From: Rhodopseudomonas julia
Lineage (GTDB): Bacteria; Pseudomonadota; Alphaproteobacteria; Rhizobiales; Afifellaceae
Assembly: GCF_030813515.1 (NCBI RefSeq)
Contig: NZ_JAUSUK010000002.1
Coordinates: 806,001 to 870,000 of the forward strand
Direction of reading: 5' to 3'
DNA length: 64,000 bases
Below are positions 18,679-26,436 of the stretch, piece after piece. Each line of letters begins with the position of its first letter. Position 1 is the first letter of the stretch. A program made the position numbers and the translations under genes. The notes under the pieces are model-generated. The model was not told the DNA's origin, ran no database searches, and saw nothing but the letters and a program-made list of their open reading frames with translations.

Positions 18679-18744
18679 GGCGGTCTTCCTCGCGAACGCG
18701 GCTCTTAAGCCACGTCGGGGCGGTTATTGCAATTGCGAGAAAGA

Positions 18745-18774
18745 CACAAAAAGGGCCGGCACGAAGCCGGCCCT
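18745..18774 (-). terminator. rho-independent terminator of the CsbD gene
   Basis: Read on the minus strand: AGGGCCGGC-TTCGT-GCCGGCCCT followed by TTTTTGTGTC. A 9-bp GC-rich stem and a T tract lie 30 bases after the CsbD stop and before the UDP-glucose dehydrogenase start. Confidence 0.88.
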
Positions 18775-18803
18775 GGACTTGTTAGCCCTATAGCTTGTCC
18801 GTC

Positions 18804-19001
18804 TTAGTGACGGGCAAGCCAATCGTCGATTTCCCGCTCGGCTTGGTCCTTGGCGATGCCATAGCGTTCCTGGATCTTGCCGGCGAGGACTTCGCGGTTG
18901 CCCTCGACCTGGTCGAGCTCGTCATCCGTGAGCTTGCCCCACTGAGCCTGAGCGTTGCCCTTGAACTGCTTCCAGTTACCTTCAACACGATCCCAATTCA
19001 T
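18804..19001 (-). CDS. CsbD family stress response protein
   Basis: 65-residue, highly charged protein of the CsbD family (MNWDRVEGNWKQFKGNAQ, then WGKLTDDELDQVEGNREVL). Members are strongly induced by general stress sigma factors, but their molecular role is not known. Here the link to stress is direct: a perfect EcfG-type promoter sits 32 bases upstream and a strong terminator follows, so it is a monocistronic EcfG target. RBS AGGAG lies before the ATG. Confidence 0.93.
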   Translation of the reverse strand: MNWDRVEGNWKQFKGNAQAQWGKLTDDELDQVEGNREVLAGKIQERYGIAKDQAEREIDDWLARH

Positions 19002-19032
19002 GACTTTCTCCTGTCAAGTTCGATGGCTGGAA

Positions 19033-19058
19033 AACGAGGATCGTCGTCGCCTGGTTCC
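19033..19058 (-). promoter_or_regulatory. EcfG general-stress promoter of the CsbD gene (perfect)
   Basis: Minus strand GGAAC (19058-19054), 17 bases, CGTT (19036-19033): a perfect match to the alphaproteobacterial EcfG consensus GGAAC-N16/17-CGTT. The predicted start is about 25 bases before the CsbD ATG. Confidence 0.88.
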
Positions 19059-19110
19059 GGAAACTATCTTTTGGTGAAGAAAATTTCTTACCCTGGCTAA
19101 TGAGGGCGCT

Positions 19111-19995
19111 CTATTTGATTTCCTCTTTCACTTGCGCATAGGCAAGGAGAGCGAAAAGCGCCGTACCGCCTATGATGTTTCCAATTAATACGGGCACTGT
19201 GAAGTGCCACAGCATTGTGAAGATGCTGATATCTCCATGCGCGACGAGCAGGAATGCCTCGACGCTGCCGGCGATGATATGGGTAAACTCGGCGATCGCG
19301 ATGATATAGGTGAAGAGCACGATCACGAGGAACTCGCTGCCGGAGGCGCTCGGCAGAATCCACACGATCGCAGCGATGAGAAAGCCCGCACCGATGGCGC
19401 GCACGAACATCGTGAACCAGCTCTTGTCCATCATCTCCTGGCTGATCTCCAGCATCGCCTGGAAAACTTCGGGATGGGTGCCGGGAAGAGCTGCGTTGAA
19501 GAGCGCGACACCCAGCGTGCCGACCATGTTGGCGACGAAGACGACGCTCCATAAGCGTATGACACACAGGACATTTTTGCGTGTGAACTCTGCTGCGAGC
19601 GGTAGGATCGGGGCGATGGTGTTTTCGGTGAAGAGTTGCTGGCGCGCGAGAATGACGAGCAGGAAGCCGACGCAATAGCCGAAGTTATCGACCAGCGGTC
19701 GCCAGGGCGCGTCGGGCAGGTGCTCGCGCAATGCCGCCTCGGCGACAAGCGAGAAACCGATCGACAACCCTGCCGCTATGCCCGACCACCAGAGGGAGGA
19801 GGTGGGGCGTTCCATTTCCTCTTCGCCCTCCTGCCGCACCACTTCATAAATCGCCGGCACGGACAGACGCAGTCTTTTCTCGACGGTCTTGGCTTCGCGC
19901 TGAGTGAGACCGCGCGAATCCTGGGCGCGCTCAGCTCCTCTGTTCGCGCGCTCCTCGTTTCGCTTTGTGGGCTTTTCGTCCTGAGTGTCGCTCAT
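19111..19995 (-). CDS. formate/nitrite transporter (FNT) family membrane protein, YfdC-like
   Basis: 294 residues: a ~60-residue charged N-terminal extension, then six hydrophobic segments of the FNT channel fold. Family-like stretches include SSLWWSGIAAGLSIGFSLVA and GNIIGGTALFALLAYAQV. The long charged N-terminus and position in a stress island resemble the YfdC subgroup, whose substrate is not established, rather than the formate channel FocA. No clear EcfG promoter was found upstream of 19995. Acts in the inner membrane. Confidence 0.85.
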   Translation of the reverse strand: MSDTQDEKPTKRNEERANRGAERAQDSRGLTQREAKTVEKRLRLSVPAIYEVVRQEGEEEMERPTSSLWWSGIAAGLSIGFSLVAEAALREHLPDAPWRPLVDNFGYCVGFLLVILARQQLFTENTIAPILPLAAEFTRKNVLCVIRLWSVVFVANMVGTLGVALFNAALPGTHPEVFQAMLEISQEMMDKSWFTMFVRAIGAGFLIAAIVWILPSASGSEFLVIVLFTYIIAIAEFTHIIAGSVEAFLLVAHGDISIFTMLWHFTVPVLIGNIIGGTALFALLAYAQVKEEIK

Positions 19996-20127
19996 CTTCG
20001 CTCGATTCCGCTTCTCGCCATAATCCCGTCACCGGCGCAGCAAGATTGCGCTGCAAGAGCGGTCTTCAAGGTAGAGCGGCCAATCTATCGCGAAGTTCGC
20101 GGGGCTTGGACCGAGCTACCTCGTGTG

Positions 20128-20153
20128 GGAACTCAGCAGCCTTCGGGGACATT
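20128..20153 (+). promoter_or_regulatory. probable EcfG promoter with CATT -10 element
   Basis: GGAAC (20128-20132), 17 bases, CATT (20150-20153), i.e. one mismatch from the consensus, 21 bases before the ATG at 20174. The geometry equals that of the perfect sites in this island. Confidence 0.55.
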
Positions 20154-20173
20154 CACTGGTCATGGAGGACGAT

Positions 20174-20578
20174 ATGACAAACCGTCTCGATGGGCCCGGA
20201 GTGCCTTTCTCGTCGGACTATGACGTCGGTGGAGACGCGGACGAGCCCGGCCTGGCCCAGCCGATTACGACCGACGACCTTGATGCCCTGGCGCATTCGG
20301 CGCGTGGCACGGTCGAGGAGCGCCGCGAAGCTTTGCGCGGGGCGCTCGATGAACTCGAGGCGCGCCGTTCCATGGATCTTTCCCACGATGTCGACGGCGT
20401 TATCGCCTACGGCCGAGATCTGCTTAAGTCGCTTTCAGGAACCTCTCCGGTCTCTTCTGTCGAAACCGGAGATCCGGAGGCTTTCGGGTTCGCTCCCGAG
20501 GACCGGCTAGATCAGCCGGACGAAATTTTGGAGCGAGCGCAAGACTCGGTCAAGGAAGAAGGCGCAGAACGCGAGTGA
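20174..20578 (+). CDS. hypothetical protein, acidic, stress-island
   Basis: 134-residue acidic, hydrophilic protein with no signal peptide or membrane segment. I do not recognise a family with certainty. The central part (TVEERREALRGALDELEARR) looks like an amphipathic helix followed by SMDLSHDVDGVIAYGRDLL; the C-terminus is acidic. Start: ATG 20174 with GGAGG at 20164-20168; an ATG at 20162 is too near that site. The stop overlaps the next gene through GTGA at 20575-20578, suggesting translational coupling. Likely a stress protein by context only. Confidence 0.7.
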   Translation: MTNRLDGPGVPFSSDYDVGGDADEPGLAQPITTDDLDALAHSARGTVEERREALRGALDELEARRSMDLSHDVDGVIAYGRDLLKSLSGTSPVSSVETGDPEAFGFAPEDRLDQPDEILERAQDSVKEEGAERE

Positions 20579-20847
20579 AGTTGACCGCCATGCCGGCGGA
20601 GATCAAAGAGGTTTTGAAGAAGAAAATGGCGCAAACCTATCGCAAGGGTGAGAGCGTTGAGTGGCGTTTCGGTGGCTGGACCAGCCGAGGCCGGATCGTG
20701 GAAGTGTTCACGCGTCCCGTCGCGCGCAGCCTGGAAGGGCACGAAATCGTGCGCAATGCGGATGCCGAGAACCCGGCCTACCTGATCGAGCAGGACGACG
20801 AGAGCCGGGTGATGAAGTCGCATTGCGAACTGAGCGGCCTCCGCTGA
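20575..20847 (+). CDS. DUF2945 (Hva1/TUDOR-like) small protein
   Basis: The domain runs from YRKGESVEWRFGGWTSRGRI to NPAYLIEQDDESRVMKSH, matching DUF2945/Hva1 Tudor-like small proteins that are common in stress loci; the function is unknown. The GTG at 20575 overlaps the previous stop and gives 90 residues. ATG at 20590 or 20626 would give 85 or 73 residues, and the last would start right at the domain, so the true start is open. Part of a likely three-gene operon with the flanking genes. Confidence 0.75.
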   Translation: MKLTAMPAEIKEVLKKKMAQTYRKGESVEWRFGGWTSRGRIVEVFTRPVARSLEGHEIVRNADAENPAYLIEQDDESRVMKSHCELSGLR

Positions 20848-20897
20848 GAGATAATTTGAGCGTCTCACAAGACGCTGGCGTGGGGGCGAGCGGCGCA

Positions 20898-21878
20898 ATG
20901 TCCGGGAACGAAAAAGCTTCGGCCGAGGCTTCCCAAACGCCTGGGTTGTCCAGCGGATCCATGAGGGTGGCGCTGGTTCTCAATAGCGATTCAGGGACCT
21001 TGCGCACGTGCGAGCCGTCCGCCGGCGAAGAGATCGCCGATATTTTCCGAGAGGCCGGGCACGATGTCAGCCTTCATTGGAAGGCGGGCAAGGAGGCGAT
21101 TGCCGCCATCGAGGCGGCCTTTGCCAATGACGATTACGACACGGTCATCGTCGGTGGTGGAGACGGCAGCGTCTCGTTTGCCGCCTCACAAGCCTATGAG
21201 CACGGTAAAGTGCTCGGCATCTTGCCGCTTGGCACGATGAACCTTTTCGCCCGGGCCTTGGGTGTCCCGCTCGACATGCACGAAGCGGCGAGGGCGCTTG
21301 CTGCGGGCGAAGTCTCTCGCGTCGACATCGCCGATGTGAACGGGCGGCTGTTCGTGCACCACGTGACGCTCGGGCTGCATCCGAAGATGATCCGGCTGCG
21401 CCAGGAACTCGATTACGGCTCGCGTTTCGGCAAGCTCATGGCGAGCGCAAAGGCTTTGCGTCTCGCTTTACGGCGGCCGCCCATCATCCGTGCGCGCCTA
21501 TCGCTCGCCAATGAAGAGATCGACGTGGAGACCGCGGCCCTCGTCGTCAGCAACGGACCTCTGGGAGACGGGCATCTGCCTTATGCCGATGATCCCTGCG
21601 CCGAGACGCTCGGCATCTATTTCGCGACCTCACGCAAATGGACCGACCTTTTGGAGCTCGCCGCAGCTTTCGCACTGGGGCGCATGAGCGACAATCCGAT
21701 CCTGTCGATGCGACGGTCTCAAAGAGTGACGATTTCCATGCAGCGTGCCGAGGCGAGAGCATCTGTCGACGGGGAAGTGGTGACACTCAAACCGCCGCTC
21801 AAAATCCGGCAGTACCCCCGCGGGCTAGCCGTGTTGGCGCCCGCGGGAGATGTCGCGAAGGATGCTCCGGCTCAGTAG
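20898..21878 (+). CDS. diacylglycerol kinase family lipid kinase
   Basis: 326-residue lipid kinase of the DAGK/sphingosine kinase/YegS type. It shows VALVLNSDSGTLR near residues 24-36, the nucleotide motif VGGGDGSVSFAAS and the substrate-site motif LPLGTMNLFARALGVP. The C-terminal beta-rich domain includes ASVDGEVVTL. It probably phosphorylates diacylglycerol or a related lipid at the membrane. ATG 20898 is preceded by GGGGGCGAG; ATG 20961 is an alternative beginning at the domain. The 3' end overlaps the convergent gene by 7 bases. Confidence 0.88.
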   Translation: MSGNEKASAEASQTPGLSSGSMRVALVLNSDSGTLRTCEPSAGEEIADIFREAGHDVSLHWKAGKEAIAAIEAAFANDDYDTVIVGGGDGSVSFAASQAYEHGKVLGILPLGTMNLFARALGVPLDMHEAARALAAGEVSRVDIADVNGRLFVHHVTLGLHPKMIRLRQELDYGSRFGKLMASAKALRLALRRPPIIRARLSLANEEIDVETAALVVSNGPLGDGHLPYADDPCAETLGIYFATSRKWTDLLELAAAFALGRMSDNPILSMRRSQRVTISMQRAEARASVDGEVVTLKPPLKIRQYPRGLAVLAPAGDVAKDAPAQ

Positions 21879-23032
21879 CGCGTCAACGCGGCAACCGGCC
21901 CGAGCGTGTCCGCTGTTTCGCCTTCCATGCTGTAGATCGATCCGCCTGCCTGGAGAGCTCTCACGGCCACGAAATCGATGAGGTCGGACTGGCCAGGCCC
22001 CGGTTCTTCGACGACATGCACGGCATGCTCGTCGGAATTGTAGGTACCCCACAGATGAGCGGACCGGGCGATGAAGACGGCTTCCAGCCGTCCTTCGATG
22101 GAAGCTCGTGCGATCTCGTTGATATCGCGCAGCGCACCATCGGAGCTCTTGTCCTTGAGGCGTGCCTTGAGACGCTCCAGCGCATCGCGCCGATCGCCCT
22201 CGACTTCCTTCTGCATCAAGGACCAGGAAGCCTGGTGCAATTCGGGCTCGCTCTTGGAGGCCGGATCGACCTTGAGGTTGTCCTCCGAGACCCCCTTGTA
22301 GTGCAACTTGTTCTGCAGGTGACCCAAGGTGCGTGGCTCGGCCGCGATCACCAGCGGCGCACCGGCCCCTCCCAGCTTGTGATCGACCGCTTTGGCGATC
22401 TGTCCCAGAAATTCCTCAAGCTCGACCTCGTTGTAATCTTCCGGGCTCGGCCCAAGCGAATGGTATTGCGGCACACCGGCCGAACCGCCCTGTTGGCCGC
22501 CGGAGGCATTGGAATGGAAGCCGACATTGCCGTCGAAATCCGTCATGCCGCGGAATTTGGCGAGGCTTTTCGGCATGTTCGGCACGTCGACAGGGCGCAG
22601 ATCGTGCTTGCGTACCTTATAGAACTGCACGTCGTCGCGCGTGACACACAGAAGGTAGCCGTGGCCGGCGGATGAGAAGATGCGGATGAGCGGGCGGAGA
22701 TAAAATCGCTCGCCCACGAGCGAGAGCTCTTCAACCTCGCCCGGCAGCTTGATCCATTGCGTGCCGCTCTCGTCGATTAAGACGGCTAGCGACTGGTCCT
22801 GGTGCTGCCAAAAGTCGAAATCTTCCAGCCGTTCCTCCGCCGGCCGCAGGAGCGCGTCGACATCCTTGGTTTCGTTGGCCGCCTGCAGATTGCGCCGCGC
22901 TTCTGCCAGCGCGTTTTTGAGGCGCGTCGGATTTTGCAGGGTTTCGGCGCTGCGCATCTCCATCGGCAGGTAGATGCTGATCTTGGGAAAGCCTGTGCGC
23001 TCCGCCAGGTCGCGTATCCAGTCGCGTTTCAT
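21872..23032 (-). CDS. baeRF-like (bacterial archaeo-eukaryotic release factor family) protein
   Basis: 386 residues, cytosolic. The layout (N-terminal SIYLPMEMRSAET, a middle beta domain ending with YLLCVTRDDVQFYKVR, then LVIAAEPRTLGHLQNKL and a C-terminal VRALQAGGSIYSME) resembles bacterial eRF1-like baeRF proteins, often found next to stress genes. Their role in ribosome rescue is only predicted. Start ATG 23032 follows GGGAGATAAC. A candidate EcfG promoter lies 34 bases upstream. The family call is from recall of the general pattern and would need a profile search. Confidence 0.6.
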   Translation of the reverse strand: MKRDWIRDLAERTGFPKISIYLPMEMRSAETLQNPTRLKNALAEARRNLQAANETKDVDALLRPAEERLEDFDFWQHQDQSLAVLIDESGTQWIKLPGEVEELSLVGERFYLRPLIRIFSSAGHGYLLCVTRDDVQFYKVRKHDLRPVDVPNMPKSLAKFRGMTDFDGNVGFHSNASGGQQGGSAGVPQYHSLGPSPEDYNEVELEEFLGQIAKAVDHKLGGAGAPLVIAAEPRTLGHLQNKLHYKGVSEDNLKVDPASKSEPELHQASWSLMQKEVEGDRRDALERLKARLKDKSSDGALRDINEIARASIEGRLEAVFIARSAHLWGTYNSDEHAVHVVEEPGPGQSDLIDFVAVRALQAGGSIYSMEGETADTLGPVAALTRY

Positions 23033-23065
23033 TGTTATCTCCCTGTGGGTTGCAGCTTTCTGAGG

Positions 23066-23091
23066 AATGGTCGCCGGGCACCGCGGGTTCC
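23066..23091 (-). promoter_or_regulatory. probable EcfG promoter with CATT -10 element
   Basis: Minus strand GGAAC (23091-23087), 17 bases, CATT (23069-23066). It would drive the baeRF-like gene with a leader of about 25 bases. One base differs from GGAAC-N17-CGTT. Confidence 0.55.
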
Positions 23092-23125
23092 TTGGCGTCC
23101 CGGTGCACGTTGTCACATTTCTTTC

Positions 23126-23150
23126 GCAACGCATGGGCGCCTTCGCCGTT
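23126..23150 (+). promoter_or_regulatory. possible EcfG promoter with GCAAC -35 element
   Basis: GCAAC (23126-23130), 16 bases, CGTT (23147-23150), 31 bases before the ATG at 23181. One mismatch in the -35 box. It would be divergent from the promoter at 23066-23091. Confidence 0.4.
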
Positions 23151-23180
23151 GTGTCCTCGAATGGCAACGCGAGCAGAGCC

Positions 23181-23444
23181 ATGGCGAAGAATCACGGCAA
23201 CCAGATCAAAGATGACAAGCTCTATGAGGATTTACGCGATCGCGGCGAGTCCAAGGAAAAAGCCGCTCGGATCGCCAATGCGCGCGCCAATCCGTCCATG
23301 CATCCCTCCAAGAAAGGCGGGACGAATCCGCCCTATGAGGAATGGAGCAAGGACGATCTTTACGCTCGTGCGCAGGAACTCGGCATCGATGGGCGCTCGA
23401 AGATGGACAAATCCGAGCTCATCGACGCCCTCCGCAATCACTAG
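23181..23444 (+). CDS. small stress protein with C-terminal Rho-N/SAP-like domain (DUF7218-like)
   Basis: 87 residues, very hydrophilic. The N-terminal half (NHGNQIKDDKLYEDLRDRG, then KEKAARIANARAN) precedes a lysine-rich linker, and the C-terminal ~35 residues (WSKDDLYARAQELGIDGRSK to LIDALRNH) look like a Rho-N/SAP helix-extended-loop-helix that may bind nucleic acid. Such proteins are common in alphaproteobacterial stress loci; their function is unknown. The frame is open further upstream, but ATG 23181 gives the expected MAKNHGNQ start. The ribosome site is weak. Confidence 0.72.
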   Translation: MAKNHGNQIKDDKLYEDLRDRGESKEKAARIANARANPSMHPSKKGGTNPPYEEWSKDDLYARAQELGIDGRSKMDKSELIDALRNH

Positions 23445-23522
23445 TTTTGCGCAAAATCAAAGGGTGCAGACGGAGAGAGACCTCGGCCCCTTTGCAACCC
23501 ACGGCACTTTTCAGGAGCGCTC

Positions 23523-23660
23523 ATGCCCCGGGATGACGAAAATAACGAAGTCGAAGTGACGCAGGCGGAGGAGAGAAACACCAACCGCCATGTCCTTATC
23601 TGGGGGACGGTGTTGGCGATCGTCGCTCTGGGCGCGATTGCCCTGTGGTTCGGGCGTTAA
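23523..23660 (+). CDS. small single-pass membrane protein, hypothetical
   Basis: 45-residue peptide: an acidic 22-residue N-terminus, then one transmembrane segment (VLIWGTVLAIVALGAIALWF) ending in GR. ATG 23523 has a good ribosome site (AGGAG at 23513-23517), and the peptide reads MPRDDENNEVEVTQAEERNT at its start. No function is known. It sits between the SAP-like gene and nepR on the same strand and may be co-transcribed with the former. Confidence 0.6.
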   Translation: MPRDDENNEVEVTQAEERNTNRHVLIWGTVLAIVALGAIALWFGR

Positions 23661-23983
23661 GCCCTGCGATTTCGCACGCTGACAGTTTCTTCCTTGCGGC
23701 CAGATGCCTTTGCTGCAGCGCCAAATTCGGCCGCATTTGTGTTTGACAACCGGCCTGAAGTCGTGGAAGCCGAGGCTATAAACGGCCTGCTAACCTTAAT
23801 CATGGTAAATGCCTTACAGGTTCAAGACTGTGGTTGATGTCGCGTTCCCATGGGATGCGACCGGGCCCTCCGGCACCTTTGCATCTGGCCGTGGCGTCGG
23901 ATGTGGCGTTTCGTACCGGAAACTGCTTTGCCGGAACAAAAACCGAGCATCCGAATTAAACCTCGTGACGGAGTTGAAGTGAC
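23661..23983. other. 323-base non-coding stretch upstream of nepR
   Basis: No convincing gene. It is less GC-rich than its surroundings around 23720-23830. A TTGACA (23743-23748) and a TATAAA (23777-23782) are 28 bases apart, too far for one sigma70 promoter. GGAAC at 23933-23937 followed by 16 bases and AATT (23954-23957) has the spacing of an EcfG promoter but only half of the -10 box; it could give weak autoregulation of nepR-ecfG. Confidence 0.5.
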
Positions 23984-24205
23984 ATGGATCAATCTGACCG
24001 GGAGGGGAGCGGTCGCTCGCAGGAGGATATGATGTTGGCGGACAGCAACGGCCGCGAAAATGGAATGCACCCTCTGGTTCAGTCTCAGATCGGGAAGCAC
24101 CTTCGCGCCGTTTACGATGACGTGGTGAACGAGCCGGTTCCGCAGCGCTTCCTTGATCTCCTGGAGCAGCTGGAAGAATCCTCAACCAAAAACCGTCGCA
24201 GTTAG
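23984..24205 (+). CDS. nepR: anti-sigma factor NepR
   Basis: 73-residue anti-sigma factor that binds EcfG in unstressed cells and is removed by phosphorylated PhyR. The family core is clear: IGKHLRAVYDDVVNEPVPQR followed by FLDLLEQLE (about residues 36-64), with disordered ends. It lies 11 bases upstream of ecfG on the same strand, the usual arrangement. The partner switch gene phyR, commonly next to this pair, is not in the window. Confidence 0.93.
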   Translation: MDQSDREGSGRSQEDMMLADSNGRENGMHPLVQSQIGKHLRAVYDDVVNEPVPQRFLDLLEQLEESSTKNRRS

Positions 24206-24216
24206 GCCGCGCCCAT

Positions 24217-24765
24217 ATGGCCGTATCCGAGGCTCTTCGACAGGAGCTCCTGTCAGCAATTCCCAATCTTCGTGCTTTTGCCGTCTCTCTTTGCGGCAAT
24301 GGCGAGCGTGCGGACGACCTCGTCCAAGAGACGCTCATGAAGGCGTGGGCCAAATTCCATACATTCCAGGAAGGCACCAATCTGCGCGCCTGGCTTTTCA
24401 CCATCTTGCGCAACGAATTCTATTCGCAGGTGCGCAAGAAGGGTCGAGAGGTGGAAGACGCGGAAGGCGCCTATGCCGCAAAGCTGGCCTCGCAGCCGGC
24501 CCAGAACGGGCATATGGACCTTCGAGACTTCAACGAGGCGCTGTCGCAGCTGCCTGACGACCAGCGTGAAGCGCTGGTGCTCGTGGGTGCATCCGGTTTC
24601 TCCTACGAGGAAGCTTCCGAGATCTGCGATTGTGCGGTCGGTACGATCAAAAGCCGGGTCAGCCGCGCGCGCACGCGTCTGGCCGAACTCCTCGCCTTGG
24701 AAGAGGGGGAGACCTACGGCTCCGACCCCATGGCCACAACAGTGATCACGCGCAGCTTCAGTTGA
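24217..24765 (+). CDS. ecfG: general stress response ECF sigma factor EcfG
   Basis: 182-residue extracytoplasmic-function sigma factor of the EcfG (ECF15) group, master regulator of the alphaproteobacterial general stress response. Sigma2 region: RADDLVQETLMKAWAKFHTF and LRAWLFTILRNEFYSQVRK; sigma4 region: LPDDQREALVLVGASGFSYE and the helix-turn-helix CAVGTIKSRVSRARTRL. It directs polymerase to GGAAC-N16/17-CGTT promoters, several of which flank it here. It ends before a bidirectional terminator. Confidence 0.95.
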   Translation: MAVSEALRQELLSAIPNLRAFAVSLCGNGERADDLVQETLMKAWAKFHTFQEGTNLRAWLFTILRNEFYSQVRKKGREVEDAEGAYAAKLASQPAQNGHMDLRDFNEALSQLPDDQREALVLVGASGFSYEEASEICDCAVGTIKSRVSRARTRLAELLALEEGETYGSDPMATTVITRSFS

Positions 24766-24780
24766 TCTTTCACGATAACG

Positions 24781-24814
24781 AAAAAAGGCCGCTCGGATCG
24801 AGCGGCCTTTTTTT
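24781..24814. terminator. bidirectional rho-independent terminator
   Basis: A6, then GGCCGCTCG-GAT-CGAGCGGCC, then T7. With A and T tracts on both sides it can stop both ecfG (+) and the convergent pyridoxamine-oxidase-like gene (-), whose stop is at 24840. Confidence 0.93.
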
Positions 24815-24839
24815 ATCTTACGATCATCTGGCGTGAAGT

Positions 24840-25319
24840 CTAAAGGGCGACTTTGCGGTTTTCTCCAAGGCGCGGCTCTTCGCCCGACTGCTTGGCCTTG
24901 ATCAGATTCCATCGTCGCTGCAAGGCGTTGAAACCTTCCCAATATTCCCCGCTCGACGGCACCACGCGAATGACGGCGACATCCGGGTCTTCCTTGCCGC
25001 CAGGGAACCAGCTTTCGGCATCGTCAAACCATACCGCATCGATGAGACGCTTGTCGGTGGTGAGATAAGCCTGTCCTGAAACCGAGACATACTCTTTCCG
25101 CCCCGGCCGCGCGAAAGACAAGTTGACCTCGGGATGAGCCGCAAGCTCATCCGCCTTATGGGACGATTTTCGCGTCAAGAGATGGAATTCGTGGGTCGAT
25201 TTGTCGACATCGAAGCCCATCGGACGGGAGCGCAGTTCGCCGCCGTCGCGGCTCGTCAGCATGCAGACGGTCACGTCTTCGATGAGATCGAAGAACTCCT
25301 CGATCGGCGCATCTGTCAT
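24840..25319 (-). CDS. pyridoxamine 5'-phosphate oxidase-like flavin-binding protein (general stress protein 26 family)
   Basis: 159 residues with a split-barrel FMN-binding fold: VTVCMLTSRDGGELRSRPMG, then FHLLTRKSSHKADELAAHPE and the mid-region YVSVSGQAYLTTDKRLIDAV, and a C-terminal SGEYWEGFNALQRR. This matches the general stress protein 26 group rather than true PdxH. The substrate is unknown. A perfect EcfG promoter lies just upstream and GGAG precedes the ATG, so it is a direct stress-regulon member. Confidence 0.88.
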   Translation of the reverse strand: MTDAPIEEFFDLIEDVTVCMLTSRDGGELRSRPMGFDVDKSTHEFHLLTRKSSHKADELAAHPEVNLSFARPGRKEYVSVSGQAYLTTDKRLIDAVWFDDAESWFPGGKEDPDVAVIRVVPSSGEYWEGFNALQRRWNLIKAKQSGEEPRLGENRKVAL

Positions 25320-25347
25320 CGGCGTATCTCCTTGTTTCTCGGAAGAT

Positions 25348-26412
25348 TCAACGTCTGGTCTCCGATTGGTGTTCCCGCTTCATGAGGGCCTCTTCGCCCT
25401 CCAAGAACCGCATGAGACCGGTTTCCGCCGCCGACAGATGCGCGCGGTGTGGTCCGCGCAGCAGGTCGGCCTTGAGACGCTCCTCCTGGAAGGCTTGGAC
25501 GACCAGAGGGTGCACGTAGCTCGAACGGCATACCGCCATCGTATTGGCGAGCTTGTCGCTGACCTCGCGCATCACGGAGGCGATTGCGCGCTTGCGCGCA
25601 GCGTCACTCGCCGGCTTCTCGCTTGCGAGGAAGAGTTCGAGCGCTGCTGCGCTCGCGGCGAAGGTTCGGAAATCCTTCGACGTCACCTGCGCTCCGGCAG
25701 CGTTCTTCAGATATTGATTCAAGTCCCGGGCGTTCAAATAGGCGCGGCTTCCGTCGCTTTCCCGGTAGGCGAAGAGACGGCGCTTGCCGATTGCCTTGAG
25801 CTTGCGAAGGCGTGACGGAAGATGGGCGTCGGGGATCACCTTGTGGATTTTCTTTCCCGATTTGCCGACGAAATCGAGTGTCACGGTGCGGCCGTTGAGC
25901 CGCACATCCTTCTTCAAAAGGGTGGTGGCACCCCGGGCTCCTTCGTCGCCGGCCGGCTCGCTACGATGACCCGACCGTAACAGGGCTCGGTCGACGAGCC
26001 GCGCCGCCACCGCCGCAGAGTAACGTCGGTCTATGCGGCGGCGGTCGAGATCGCGGGTGATACGCTCGCGGATTTTCGGCAAAGCGCGACCGAAGCGTAG
26101 GAGACGCTCGGCTTTGATGGCGTTGCGGACCTCCGTCCAATCCTCGTGATAGCGGTATTGCAGGCGACCCTCCTGGTCGCGCCCGACGGCTTGCAGATGC
26201 GCGTGCGGGTCCTCCGCGATGCAGACCGAGGTCCAGGCGGGCGGGATGACCAGATCGATGAGGCGCTGGCGCAGCCGAGGGTCGCGGATGGTCTTGCCGT
26301 TACGCTTATAGGTGAAGCCACGCCCGCTGCGGCGGCGCTCTATCGTGAGATTGTCCGCGCAGATGTAGTTGAGCCCGCACAATTCGGCTCGTTCCTGAAG
26401 CGTGTCGACCAT
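25348..26412 (-). CDS. DNA topoisomerase IB
   Basis: 354-residue type IB topoisomerase, poxvirus-like, relaxing supercoils by a 3'-phosphotyrosyl intermediate. The catalytic tyrosine is in CRSSYVHPLV (Y299 from this start); the Arg/Lys/His partners lie in FVGKSGKKIHKV, VTSKDFRTFAAS and KLANTMAVCRSSY. ATG 26412 is preceded by GGAGG and by a perfect EcfG promoter whose start would be just ahead, which supports this start over 26457. Topoisomerase IB genes are known companions of alphaproteobacterial stress regulons. Confidence 0.92.
   Translation of the reverse strand: MVDTLQERAELCGLNYICADNLTIERRRSGRGFTYKRNGKTIRDPRLRQRLIDLVIPPAWTSVCIAEDPHAHLQAVGRDQEGRLQYRYHEDWTEVRNAIKAERLLRFGRALPKIRERITRDLDRRRIDRRYSAAVAARLVDRALLRSGHRSEPAGDEGARGATTLLKKDVRLNGRTVTLDFVGKSGKKIHKVIPDAHLPSRLRKLKAIGKRRLFAYRESDGSRAYLNARDLNQYLKNAAGAQVTSKDFRTFAASAAALELFLASEKPASDAARKRAIASVMREVSDKLANTMAVCRSSYVHPLVVQAFQEERLKADLLRGPHRAHLSAAETGLMRFLEGEEALMKREHQSETRR
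25350..25375 (-). promoter_or_regulatory. EcfG promoter of the pyridoxamine-oxidase-like gene (perfect)
   Basis: Minus strand GGAAC (25375-25371), 17 bases, CGTT (25353-25350), about 31 bases before the ATG at 25319. It overlaps the last codons of the topoisomerase gene, so the downstream gene has its own stress promoter inside a same-strand pair. Confidence 0.88.
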
Positions 26413-26436
26413 CGTGCCTCCGAAGGACTGGCACGA

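Noticed and set aside
23743-23782. Sigma70 promoter with TTGACA and TATAAA
   Set aside because: The two boxes are 28 bases apart, too far for a normal -35/-10 pair.
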